DNA of 64,000 bases from the NCBI GenBank assembly GCA_964538025.1, contig CAZICZ010000003.1, positions 248,001 through 312,000 of the forward strand, in the 5' to 3' direction. The notes beneath the pieces are model-generated. The model was not told the DNA's origin, made no database searches, and was given only the letters and a program-made list of their open reading frames with translations. This stretch comes from UBA5078 sp964538025 (GTDB lineage: Bacteria > Pseudomonadota > Gammaproteobacteria > Pseudomonadales > Pseudohongiellaceae). Within the stretch, counting starts at the first letter, position 1; each line of letters begins with the position of its first letter. Shown piece after piece: positions 43,461 through 52,118 of the stretch. Position numbers and translations under genes: made by a program.

Positions 43461-44354
43461 ATGCAAAAACGAAAAATCCTATTCTTGGTGTTATCGCTGT
43501 ATGTTTCGTTGACGTCAGTTCTAGCCCATGCGCAAGGCAAGGTTGTCGCCAGTATCAAGCCCCTCCAAATGATTGCCGCGGCGATAACAGACGGGGTGTC
43601 GACGCCGGCGCTGCTCGTGCCGGCAACGCTTTCTCCTCACCATTTTGCTTTACGCCCATCAGATGTTGTTGCCTTAGGAAATGCAGACCTGATTGTCTGG
43701 GTAGGTCCAGGTCTTGAGACCTTTCTGGTCGATCTCATGAAGCAGGGAGATCGAGATAAAAAAGTCATCGAAGTCGCCAGCCTCAGTGAGGTCAGATTAC
43801 TGGATCAAGAAGGTCATGCGATGGAAGAAAACGCCGATCACTATGATCCCCATGTGTGGTTGAGCACAGAGAATGCGAGGGCGATTGCGTCTGCGATCCA
43901 TGCTCATCTGCTAGAAACGGATGCGGGGAATGCCGAAGTGTTTTCCGGGAACTTGCAGCGATTCCTGTCCGAAATGGACCTTCTTGATCAGGCGCTGCAA
44001 CAGCAGTTTGCAGACTTGAAGGAACGCCCTTTCGCTGTGTATCACAACGGCACGCAATACCTCGAAGAGCAACTTTCTATAAGACATGCCTTCGTTCTGG
44101 TGCCAGATCATGAGCGGCAACCCGGAATACGTCATCTTTTGTCGCTGAGAGAACACCTCGCAGCAACTCGTCCGGGATGCTTGCTTGAAGACATTAATAC
44201 CAATCCGGCAACGGTCGAGACAGTGTTTCAGAGCACGCCTGTGCGTCGTGTTTTACTTGACACCATGGGGAGCCAGCTGACGGTCGACCATAGCGCGTAC
44301 CGGCGGCTCATAGAAGATCTCAGCGCAAAAATTGCCGGATGTCTCGCAGACTGA
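43461..44354 (+). CDS. znuA: Zinc ABC transporter substrate-binding protein ZnuA
   Basis: A periplasmic zinc-binding protein of 297 residues (cluster A-I). A signal peptide covers residues 1-25 (KILFLVLSLYVSLTSVLAHAQ). Zinc ligand candidates are in SPHHFALRPSD, DPHVWLS, YHNGTQYLEEQ and the C-terminal region. The acidic/His loop between the first two sites is short (EENADHYDPH). ATG 43461 directly precedes a proper signal peptide; the longer frame upstream runs into the znuC promoter region. It is divergent from znuCB. Confidence 0.93.
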   Translation: MQKRKILFLVLSLYVSLTSVLAHAQGKVVASIKPLQMIAAAITDGVSTPALLVPATLSPHHFALRPSDVVALGNADLIVWVGPGLETFLVDLMKQGDRDKKVIEVASLSEVRLLDQEGHAMEENADHYDPHVWLSTENARAIASAIHAHLLETDAGNAEVFSGNLQRFLSEMDLLDQALQQQFADLKERPFAVYHNGTQYLEEQLSIRHAFVLVPDHERQPGIRHLLSLREHLAATRPGCLLEDINTNPATVETVFQSTPVRRVLLDTMGSQLTVDHSAYRRLIEDLSAKIAGCLAD

Positions 44355-44391
44355 CGGTCTGTCGATCCGTCAAAACAGGAATTAGCCCCTT

Positions 44392-47151
44392 ATGGAATCA
44401 CAAGCAGAACATCCCATTGATCTCATTCTGGTCGATGGCTCTTCTTATCTCTTTCGGGCATTTCATGCCTTACCGCCGCTGATTACCAGCAAACAGCAGC
44501 ATACTGGCGCCATCAAAGGAGTGATCAACATGATTCGCTCCCTTGTGAAAACCTACCCTGATAGCCGCATTGCCATCGTGTTTGATGCCAAAGGGAAAAC
44601 ATTTCGCAACGATCTGTATGACCAATACAAAGCGCATCGTCCGCCTATGCCAGATGAGCTGCGAAGCCAGATTGCACCCATCCACGCCATAATTCGGGCT
44701 ATGGGCTTGCCCCTGCTGGTGGTGGAAGGCGTCGAGGCGGATGACGTCATCGGGACACTGGCTACACGGGCGAATGCCGATAACATTCGCACGCTTATCT
44801 CCACGGGGGACAAGGATCTGGCGCAACTCGTCACAGACAGAGTGACGCTGCTCAATACAATGACCAATGAGGCGCTTGATCCCGCCGGAGTGACAGAGAA
44901 ATTCGGGCTGCCACCTGAACGCATTGTGGAGTTTCTCGCACTCACGGGAGACAAGGCTGACAACATCCCCGGTGTGCCAGGAGTAGGGCCTAAAACGGCC
45001 GTTAAATGGCTGCAGGAATTCGGGTCCTTGGAAGGGCTTCTCGCCAATCTTGATAAAATTTCAGGAAAAATTGGAGAAAAGCTTCGGGAGAACGTCGATC
45101 AGCTTTGGCTTTCCCATGCGCTGGCGACCATCAAAAGGGACGTCGAGCTCGAGCTCGAAATTGATCAGCTACGGCATGGGGAAGAAGACAAGCAGGCTTT
45201 GTTTGATCTGTTTTCAGATCTGGAATTCAAGTCCTGGGTCAAGGAAATTGAATTGCAGCAGGACGGATTACAAACGCGCCAGGAATCGACAGCCGCGCCT
45301 GTTCGAGAATCGTCGCCGGTCACCTCCTCCCCAGTCCCGGAGACTACTGATACACAGCTTGTTCTGACGGAGCAGTCACTGCAGGCATGTCGTGCAGAAT
45401 TGACCGCAGCGGGAAAGATGGCATTGTCGATTGTGACCGATGACGCCCATTACATGCAGGCCGCGATTCTTGGAATCGGCATCAGTACCGCGCCAGGCAA
45501 GGCCTACTACATTCCGCTAGGGCATGACACCCTGGAGTTTCCCGCGCAACTCCCGCGCGAGAAAGTGCTGACGGCGTTGGCTCCATGTCTGGAAAACGCT
45601 GAGATTCACAAAGTGACGCATGATGGAAAATCGCTGATTCACGTCTTGGCGAACCATGGAATTTCTCTGGCAGGGCTTCGATTCGATACTCACACCGCGT
45701 CCTATGTGATGAACTCGGTGGCGATTGATCATCAATTGCACAAAATTGCGCATCATTATCTTGGCTTACGCGTGCAGTCGCTGGAAGAAGTGGTGGGCAA
45801 AGGCAAATTCCGCCTGCAGGTCAGTCAGCTGGACAGCGCCACCGCCGCCGGATTTTCGGGGCGTAATGCCGATGTGATTCTTCGCCTGAGCCTCCACCTT
45901 GAGCAGCAGTTAAAGCAAACCGGTCAGCTCGGAGGGCTATATCACTATTACGAACTTGCGCTAATTCCAGTACTGCAGAGGATGGAGCGTTACGGGATTC
46001 TCGTCGATGCGGAGTTGCTGGGAAAACAAAGTGTCGCGTTGGGAGAGCGCCTCATCGAGGTGGAGAGAAGCGCGTTCTCGCTGGCGGGAGAAGAGTTCAA
46101 TCTCGGTTCTCCTAAACAGCTTCAACACATTTTCTATGAAAAGCTGAAACTCCCCGTCTTGAAAAAGACGCCGACGGGCCAGCCTTCGACGGCAGAGCCC
46201 GTTCTTCAGGAATTGGCGCTCCAATATGAGCTGCCTAAACTGATCATGGATCACAGGGGGCTGAGTAAGCTCAAGTCCACGTATACCGACAAGCTTCCCC
46301 TGGATATCAACAAAAAAACCGGAAGAATCCACTCCAGTTTTCAGCAGGCCGTCGCCGCTACAGGTCGACTCTCGTCAACGGACCCAAACCTGCAAAACAT
46401 CCCCATTCGCACAGCAGAGGGTCGAAAGGTGCGCCAGGCCTTCATTGCGGCGAAGGGATACAAGCTGCTGGCCGCAGATTATTCCCAAGTGGAGCTGCGA
46501 ATCATGGCGCATCTCTCAAGTGATCCCGGCTTGTTGAAGGCGTTTTCAAACGCTCAGGACGTGCATCGGGCAACGGCTTCAGAAGTGTTTGCAACTCCCC
46601 TTGAGGAGGTGAGTGCCGAGCAGCGCCGGCGGGCGAAGGCGATCAACTTCGGCCTGATCTATGGCATGTCAGCTTTTGGATTGGCCAATCAACTCGGGAT
46701 AGATCGCCAGAGTGCCCAGCACTATGTCGATCTCTACTTTCAAAAATACCCAGGCGTCTTGCAGTACATGGAACACACCCAGGCGTTTGCCGATGAGCAT
46801 GGGTATGTAGAAACCCTGTTCGGGCGGCGCCTCTATCTACCCGATATTCATGCAGGCAATGGCATGTTGCGCAAAGCGGCGCAGAGAACAGCCATCAATG
46901 CCCCCATGCAGGGGACGGCGGCTGACATCATTAAACAGGCCATGATTGATATCGACCATTGGCTTGCCACAGGCGTGCTGGATGCCCGCATGGTGCTCCA
47001 GGTTCATGACGAACTCGTGTTTGAGGTGGCTGAAAAAGACGTTGCGCTACTGACGGAGGGAGTTAAATTCCGAATGGTGAGTGCCGCATCGCTGCATGTC
47101 CCGCTCGTTGTTGATGTAGGTGTTGGCGACAATTGGGATGAGGCGCACTAG
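44392..47151 (+). CDS. polA: DNA polymerase I with apparently inactive 3'-5' exonuclease domain
   Basis: A 919-residue Pol I for Okazaki-fragment maturation and repair. The 5' nuclease domain (1-290) is intact: DGSSYLFRAFHAL, GVEADDVIGTLA, STGDKDLAQLV. The polymerase domain has motif A ADYSQVELRIM, the O-helix RRAKAINFGLIYG and motif C QVHDELVFEV. The middle proofreading domain keeps its fold-like sequence, but aligned by eye with E. coli its catalytic residues are replaced: D355 by S346, E357 by V348, D424 by L415, Y497 by F488 and D501 by N492. It overlaps engB by 4 bases at the 3' ends. Confidence 0.96.
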   Translation: MESQAEHPIDLILVDGSSYLFRAFHALPPLITSKQQHTGAIKGVINMIRSLVKTYPDSRIAIVFDAKGKTFRNDLYDQYKAHRPPMPDELRSQIAPIHAIIRAMGLPLLVVEGVEADDVIGTLATRANADNIRTLISTGDKDLAQLVTDRVTLLNTMTNEALDPAGVTEKFGLPPERIVEFLALTGDKADNIPGVPGVGPKTAVKWLQEFGSLEGLLANLDKISGKIGEKLRENVDQLWLSHALATIKRDVELELEIDQLRHGEEDKQALFDLFSDLEFKSWVKEIELQQDGLQTRQESTAAPVRESSPVTSSPVPETTDTQLVLTEQSLQACRAELTAAGKMALSIVTDDAHYMQAAILGIGISTAPGKAYYIPLGHDTLEFPAQLPREKVLTALAPCLENAEIHKVTHDGKSLIHVLANHGISLAGLRFDTHTASYVMNSVAIDHQLHKIAHHYLGLRVQSLEEVVGKGKFRLQVSQLDSATAAGFSGRNADVILRLSLHLEQQLKQTGQLGGLYHYYELALIPVLQRMERYGILVDAELLGKQSVALGERLIEVERSAFSLAGEEFNLGSPKQLQHIFYEKLKLPVLKKTPTGQPSTAEPVLQELALQYELPKLIMDHRGLSKLKSTYTDKLPLDINKKTGRIHSSFQQAVAATGRLSSTDPNLQNIPIRTAEGRKVRQAFIAAKGYKLLAADYSQVELRIMAHLSSDPGLLKAFSNAQDVHRATASEVFATPLEEVSAEQRRRAKAINFGLIYGMSAFGLANQLGIDRQSAQHYVDLYFQKYPGVLQYMEHTQAFADEHGYVETLFGRRLYLPDIHAGNGMLRKAAQRTAINAPMQGTAADIIKQAMIDIDHWLATGVLDARMVLQVHDELVFEVAEKDVALLTEGVKFRMVSAASLHVPLVVDVGVGDNWDEAH

Positions 47152-47747
47152 ACCACGGTCTCGGACTCCAACCACTGATCCAGAACGCCCGTAAGTTCTT
47201 CGAGTCCCGTTTTCTGCAGGGAGGAAAAGAGCTGAATGCTGGCATTGGGGTAATGTGCGAGCTGTTTTCGAGCGCCAAGAAATGCGTTTTGGGCAGCTCC
47301 CCGCGTCAATTTGTCAGCCTTCGTCAACATGATGTGAATTGGCAGCTGCGATTGATGCGACCAGTTAATCATCATCAAATCGAAATCTTTGAACGCATGC
47401 CGAATATCCGTCAGTAGCACGAGGCCGCACAGTGATGTGCGCTGATTGAGATACAGCTCAAGATGTTCCTGCCACTGGTCTTTCACCGAGAGTGGCACTT
47501 TTGCGTAACCATATCCAGGTAAATCAACAAGATAGCGGCCATTGCCCAGTCCAAAGAAATTGATCAGCTGGGTTCTTCCGGGCGTCTTGCTGGTACGCGC
47601 CAACCGATTTTGATTGGTTAGCACATTGATGGCGCTTGATTTGCCGGCATTGGATCTGCCGGCAAAGGCAATTTCTCGCAAACTGTCGGAAGGACAATCA
47701 TCCAGTCCAACGGCACTGGTAACGAAGCGGGCGGTTTTATAATTCAT
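47148..47747 (-). CDS. engB: Ribosome biogenesis GTP-binding protein EngB (YihA/YsxC)
   Basis: A TRAFAC-class GTPase of 199 residues needed for 50S subunit assembly. The G1 motif is GRSNAGKSS. The switch region TSKTPGRTQLINFF is followed by G3 VDLPGYGYAKVP and G4 TKADKL. ATG 47747 (MNYKTARFVTSA) fits the family start; the upstream 39-codon extension of the frame is not conserved. It is convergent with polA and its upstream region is shared, divergently, with the cytochrome c4 gene. Confidence 0.95.
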   Translation of the reverse strand: MNYKTARFVTSAVGLDDCPSDSLREIAFAGRSNAGKSSAINVLTNQNRLARTSKTPGRTQLINFFGLGNGRYLVDLPGYGYAKVPLSVKDQWQEHLELYLNQRTSLCGLVLLTDIRHAFKDFDLMMINWSHQSQLPIHIMLTKADKLTRGAAQNAFLGARKQLAHYPNASIQLFSSLQKTGLEELTGVLDQWLESETVV

Positions 47748-47891
47748 GGGCGCACTAGATACAGTAAGAGGCTGGCCAGTGCAAGGTGAGCCCGCATAGG
47801 AGATCTTTTGGCAGGGGGAAAACGAGCCGCGCAAAGGGAGAAAAACCCTCTCAACTGCCTGCAATTCATAGAGTAATCAAAAGCGATGCGT

Positions 47892-47897
47892 TATAAT
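47892..47897 (+). promoter_or_regulatory. Possible -10 element for cytochrome c4
   Basis: A perfect TATAAT hexamer about 80 bases before the cytochrome c4 ATG in the divergent spacer with engB. No good -35 hexamer is seen at 16-18 bases. Confidence 0.35.
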
Positions 47898-47977
47898 TCG
47901 CGCCCGTTCGCCCGTTTGGAACGGCTGCTGAAAGACTACAAAAGCACTCTGAGAACCATAGGAACGTTGGACTATCC

Positions 47978-48604
47978 ATGAAAAAATTAGCCACGAAAAA
48001 TGCCCTGACCCTGATTTCAACACTGTTTTTTGCGGCCTTTGCGAGCCTGAGCTTCGCGCAAGGCAACGCCACTGCAGGTGAGAGCAAAGTCGCAGTGTGC
48101 AGCGCCTGCCACGGCATTGCCGGTCAAAGCTCGATTGGTGCAAACCCCAAACTGGCGGGCCAGAATGCCAAATACCTCATCAAACAGATGCAAGACATCA
48201 AGAGCGGAGCCCGGACGGTGGCGCTGATGACAGGACTTCTCAATGGCAGCAGTGAACAGGACATTGCTGACATCGCCGCCTATTACGCTGCTCAGGAAGT
48301 AACCCTTGAGGGTGCAGATCCAGCAACTCTGGAGCTTGGAGAGAGCATCTACAAGGCAGGGATCGCGTCACTGAACGTGGCTGCCTGTGCCGCGTGCCAC
48401 TCGCCAACAGGTCAGGGAAATCCGCAGGCCGGCTTCCCCGCACTGAGTGGTCAGCACGCTGAATATACGATCAATCAATTGAAGGCATTCCGGTCAGGTG
48501 ACCGCGCAAATGACGGTAATGCCATGCCAATGCGCATTATCGCCGAGCGCCTGACAGACAAAGAGATCGAGGCACTTGCGAACTATATTTCAGGTCTGAA
48601 CTAA
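47978..48604 (+). CDS. Cytochrome c4 (diheme)
   Basis: A periplasmic diheme electron carrier of 208 residues. A signal peptide covers 1-27 (ending FASLSFAQ). Two class I domains follow with CSACH (41-45) and CAACH (137-141), each followed by the family block PKLAGQNAKYLIKQM or PALSGQHAEYTINQL. MPMRIIAERLTDKEIEALANYI ends the second half. It is a likely electron donor to the cytochrome c oxidases in this window, and its halves resemble the two extra domains of the oxidase 2 subunit II. Confidence 0.95.
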   Translation: MKKLATKNALTLISTLFFAAFASLSFAQGNATAGESKVAVCSACHGIAGQSSIGANPKLAGQNAKYLIKQMQDIKSGARTVALMTGLLNGSSEQDIADIAAYYAAQEVTLEGADPATLELGESIYKAGIASLNVAACAACHSPTGQGNPQAGFPALSGQHAEYTINQLKAFRSGDRANDGNAMPMRIIAERLTDKEIEALANYISGLN

Positions 48605-48701
48605 GTCGTTAAAAGACACTCTGGCAAGTTTACGGAGGACGCGCGGTCTTCTTGATCAGCTCACCCGTAACGCAATGAGTTTTAACAGAAGGAGTAAGAC
48701 G

Positions 48702-49343
48702 ATGTACAAAGTGATCAAACAAATCATGGCGCTGGTGCTTCTGGCGCCCTTGGCATTCTCCGCGATGGCTCAACCTGAGCGATTTGTCGCAGGGACTCAC
48801 TACACAGTTCTTCCGGCAGCTGTAAAGACCAACAATCCAGAGAAAATCGAAGTAGTTGAGGTGTTCTGGTACGGCTGCGCCCACTGCTTCCGTTTCGAAC
48901 CTCTGGTCGAGGATTGGGAAGCGAAAATCGCCCCGGATGTTGAATTTGTCCGTTTTCCTGGCATGTGGAACGACCTGATGAAAGTGCATGCGCAGGCGTT
49001 TTTTGCCGCCGAGGCACTGGGCAAGCTGAAGGAACTTCATACCCCGATATTCAATGCCATTAACGTGGAAGGGAATCGATTGCAGAACGAGCAGCAATTG
49101 TCTGCCATTTTTGCAAAATATGGCGTCACGCCCGAAGATTTCAGCAAGGCATTCAATTCCTTCAGCGTGAAGACCAAAGTGAATCAGGCACAGGCAAAAA
49201 TGCGCGAGTATCAGGTGCGCAGTACGCCAAATATGATCGTAAACGGCAAGTATCTGATCTCCACAGGGGATGCGGTACGCACCCAACAGGAAATGTTGGA
49301 AGTCGTCGATTTCCTAGTAAATAAGGAAAGAAGCTCGAGCTAA
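48702..49343 (+). CDS. dsbA: Thiol:disulfide interchange protein DsbA
   Basis: A periplasmic disulfide oxidant of 213 residues. A signal peptide covers 1-23 (ending AFSAMAQ), with the active site C59-AH-C62 in WYGCAHCFRFEP and the cis-proline loop RSTPNMIVNG. ATG 48702 has the ribosome site AAGGAG; a start nine codons upstream is less likely. CAHC is a common variant of the E. coli CPHC. It is downstream of cytochrome c4, as in Pseudomonas, and is followed by a long hairpin. Confidence 0.95.
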   Translation: MYKVIKQIMALVLLAPLAFSAMAQPERFVAGTHYTVLPAAVKTNNPEKIEVVEVFWYGCAHCFRFEPLVEDWEAKIAPDVEFVRFPGMWNDLMKVHAQAFFAAEALGKLKELHTPIFNAINVEGNRLQNEQQLSAIFAKYGVTPEDFSKAFNSFSVKTKVNQAQAKMREYQVRSTPNMIVNGKYLISTGDAVRTQQEMLEVVDFLVNKERSSS

Positions 49344-49372
49344 ATCGACGTTCAGGGTTTACTGCATCATGA

Positions 49373-49402
49373 GACCCTCGCAGCGCCGTGCTGTCGAGGG
49401 TC
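49373..49402. terminator. Strong hairpin downstream of dsbA
   Basis: GACCCTCG pairs perfectly with CGAGGGTC, extended inward by CAGC/GCTG with one bulge around a 5-base loop, giving a 12-bp stem. No T-run follows, so it may end transcription only with Rho, or stabilise the dsbA mRNA 3' end. Confidence 0.45.
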
Positions 49403-49531
49403 ACGGTTCCACCGTCACTCCATGGACGCTAGGACAAGAGCCGTTTTAAATGAGCCACAGGGATACAGAAAGCCCAGCAGCAGGAAAATGCCATCGAGCA
49501 TTCCAGACAGCTGGAAGAGAGACTGCGGGCA

Positions 49532-50110
49532 ATGGAATCGGAGTCTAAGGAATTGCGTCTGCATCTGGCGCAACAGGAACAGCTGGCATCTCAAGACTCC
49601 CTCACAGAACTCCCCAATCGTGCCGCCTATGACAGACGCATCCGGCAGGAAGCCGACAAGTGGCATGATGCCATGCTGGCTGGCTCAGAGTCGGGGTTGT
49701 GTCTTGCTGTATGCGATGTCGATCATTTCAAGCGAATCAACGATACTTATGGCCATTTGGCTGGCGATAAGGTATTGAAAATATTAGCTAAAGAGATATC
49801 TGCCCGAATCCGGCGCTCGGATTTTGTCGCGCGATACGGCGGGGAAGAATTTGTTATTTTGCTGCCCTCCACCTCTCTTGCAGATGCCGAAGCCCTGATC
49901 AACGGCATCAGGCAGAAAATCGAACGCTGCCCTTTCCATTTCAAGGAAAAGCAGGTGCAGATCACCGTGTCCTTTGGATTGGCTGAATTTACGGCGTCGG
50001 ATTCCCCAGAACGCGTGTTTGAGCGGGCGGACAAAGCGCTTTATCGCGCGAAAGAAGGTGGACGAAATCAGGTGTGTCTCGCCAAACTAGGGAGTGCGCC
50101 ATCGGCGTAA
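49532..50110 (+). CDS. GGDEF-domain diguanylate cyclase, apparently 5'-truncated
   Basis: A 192-residue protein: a short coiled coil (residues 1-20) and one GGDEF domain predicted to make c-di-GMP. Catalytic residues look intact: metal Asp in CDVDHFKRIND, GGEEF at 103-107, and the product-inhibition RxxD site (R94-D97) five residues before it. The coiled coil clearly continues upstream of the ATG in the same frame (IQKAQQQENAIEHSRQLEER) to a TGA at 49451-49453, with no start codon and no ribosome site. The matching Pseudomonas gene beside dsbA is much longer, so this looks like the C-terminal remnant. Confidence 0.75.
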   Translation: MESESKELRLHLAQQEQLASQDSLTELPNRAAYDRRIRQEADKWHDAMLAGSESGLCLAVCDVDHFKRINDTYGHLAGDKVLKILAKEISARIRRSDFVARYGGEEFVILLPSTSLADAEALINGIRQKIERCPFHFKEKQVQITVSFGLAEFTASDSPERVFERADKALYRAKEGGRNQVCLAKLGSAPSA

Positions 50111-50246
50111 TGATGCCTGACTCGCTTGTTTCTCGAAAAATACACCGCAGCAGTCAAACTATTTCCTCCCAACACCAGTCTTATTCACGTCTCCCTGAGA
50201 CGATACTCAACGTATTCCACCAACCTTTTGGTCTCTTTGAATTTTC

Positions 50247-51551
50247 ATGAATGCATTAATCGGAAAAGCATTGGAGTTCGTGCCCCGGCAGTTTGTGAGT
50301 CGTCTGCAGACGAACGCCCGTACGCGACTGCTACGGCAGAGTGATGCGCTTCTGATGGTGCATAACAATCGACTTTATGATGTAAGCAATGAGTCTTGGG
50401 TCAGCCTCAGCTTTGAAGATGACGAGACGCCTGCGCAGCGCCTGGCCAATGCCGCAAAGCACCTCCTCTCTTCCCGACAGGAAGCGCCCTCTGTTTTACT
50501 CCTGTTGCCCTCGCCTCACTTCATGGCAACGGAGGTCGCCCTTCCCGGACTTTACGGAGAAAGCGTGCGATCGGCACTTCGACTGCAGTCGGAAGTCCTC
50601 TTTCCAAGTTATCAAGCGACATTGAGCTATGCGGTCAACGTGACCGCTACACCGGCAGACTCGCGTCATTGTGTCATCTGGACAGATTCCAGTGCCCTGG
50701 AAGCGCTTTATGAAGCCTGTCAGGCCAATGGTATTTTTCTCGCGGGAGTCATGCCAAGAATCCTGGTGGCGACGACTCAGGTCGATGCGTCCGAGACATT
50801 TACTGTCACCGAAGATGATGACCGCACGTTGACGCACGTTCGAATCGCCCGCGGTGTTGTCACGCAGTTTCTGCAGATTGCCAAAAGTGACCTGAACGAC
50901 GAAGAGTTTGCGCGGCAGTGGCGTGACGCGTGCACTACGCAAACAACAGATGGTCAGATTGCCTTGTCGATTTCCAGTCCTGAAGAATATCGCTCACTTA
51001 CTCCCAAGGAGAGTATTGCGGCGCACTATGTCTTTGTGCCAGAGGGGGCACAGCAAGCCGCACGCCGAGCGCAGAAAGGGTTCAGAGTATTGCTCACCTC
51101 TGCCGCCGTACTGGCTCTGCTGGTCTTTGGAAGTCTGCCTTTTATGTGGCAATCATTCCAAATGATGCGGCTTGAATCCCAGATTGAACAATTACAGGCA
51201 CAGTCAGTGCAGGCAAGAGAAGACCAGTCACAAGTAAGAGAATTTGAACTTGACTGGGGGGTACTGACGGAGTTTCCACAACAGTCCATTTCTGAAGTGC
51301 TGCTTCAAATGCAAAACGTGCTTAGCCCCAGTGTCCTGACGTCGGTTGAAATCGATGAGGGGGCCATTCAGATCGAAGGCGAAAGTGAGGACCCTCAGAG
51401 TCTGTTACGGTTGCTCGAGCAAAATGCCATGTTCGCCGGAGCCGACTTCGCACGAGCAACAAACAATAACCGGTACTACATTGCGTTTCGGCTAAGTACC
51501 GTTGATTTTGATGCCTATCACGGCTGGCATTTTCCTGACGAGAGGCGTTGA
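50247..51551 (+). CDS. gspL: Type II secretion system protein GspL
   Basis: A 434-residue bitopic inner-membrane protein linking the cytoplasmic ATPase GspE to the periplasmic parts. An actin-like cytoplasmic domain (about 1-275; LPSPHFMATEVALP is the strand-loop typical of GspL/PilM) is followed by one membrane helix (about 283-305) and a periplasmic ferredoxin-like domain preceded by a Gln-rich coiled coil. Identification rests on architecture plus position as the first gene before gspM-E-F-D. It overlaps the preferred gspM start region closely. Confidence 0.85.
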   Translation: MNALIGKALEFVPRQFVSRLQTNARTRLLRQSDALLMVHNNRLYDVSNESWVSLSFEDDETPAQRLANAAKHLLSSRQEAPSVLLLLPSPHFMATEVALPGLYGESVRSALRLQSEVLFPSYQATLSYAVNVTATPADSRHCVIWTDSSALEALYEACQANGIFLAGVMPRILVATTQVDASETFTVTEDDDRTLTHVRIARGVVTQFLQIAKSDLNDEEFARQWRDACTTQTTDGQIALSISSPEEYRSLTPKESIAAHYVFVPEGAQQAARRAQKGFRVLLTSAAVLALLVFGSLPFMWQSFQMMRLESQIEQLQAQSVQAREDQSQVREFELDWGVLTEFPQQSISEVLLQMQNVLSPSVLTSVEIDEGAIQIEGESEDPQSLLRLLEQNAMFAGADFARATNNNRYYIAFRLSTVDFDAYHGWHFPDERR

Positions 51552-51559
51552 GTTTTACC

Positions 51560-52117
51560 ATGACAAAACGCGAAAAAAATATCATCAGCCTTGCGGTCAT
51601 CGTCGGAATAGTTTTCGTGATTACCCAGGTTTTTCCGCTTGTACGCGATCTGTATGCTGACCGCGCGTCGCGTGTGGAAGCACTACAGCGACAGATTGAA
51701 CGTGAACAGCGACTCATAGACGAAGCGGACATCTGGCATCAGCGCCGCGAAGAGGTAGATCAACGGCGAGACTCTTTACAGACACAACTGTTCAATGATC
51801 CTTCTATCCCACTTATCAGTGCCAATGTGCAGCGTCAGGTAAGAGACTACGCGATGATGTCTGAAATTGTCGTGACCTCAACTAAATTGGCAGAAACCAT
51901 GCAGACCCCCGGGTGGCTGCTGGTGAAACAGGAACTGAGCATCCTGACCGCCAACCAGAACAATCTGATGCGATTCTTGCAGCAGCTTGAAAATGCGACG
52001 CCGAAACTCGCTGTCAGCAGTTTCAGTATTCGTCGGAATCGCAACCAGTACACTGGGACCTTGACAGTAGTAGGCTTCTCAAGAACGGAGGCAGCAAAAG
52101 CTGATTCAGCGGATTAA
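51560..52117 (+). CDS. gspM: Type II secretion system protein GspM
   Basis: A 185-residue inner-membrane protein, partner of GspL. It has a short cytoplasmic N-terminus (MTKREKN), one membrane helix (about 8-27), then a coiled coil rich in Arg/Glu (about 35-75) and a small periplasmic domain ending in a TGTLTVVGFS strand. The ATG at 51560 is preferred over TTG 51548, which overlaps the gspL stop. It is assigned mainly from its layout and its place between gspL and gspE. Confidence 0.82.
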   Translation: MTKREKNIISLAVIVGIVFVITQVFPLVRDLYADRASRVEALQRQIEREQRLIDEADIWHQRREEVDQRRDSLQTQLFNDPSIPLISANVQRQVRDYAMMSEIVVTSTKLAETMQTPGWLLVKQELSILTANQNNLMRFLQQLENATPKLAVSSFSIRRNRNQYTGTLTVVGFSRTEAAKADSAD

Positions 52118-52118
52118 T

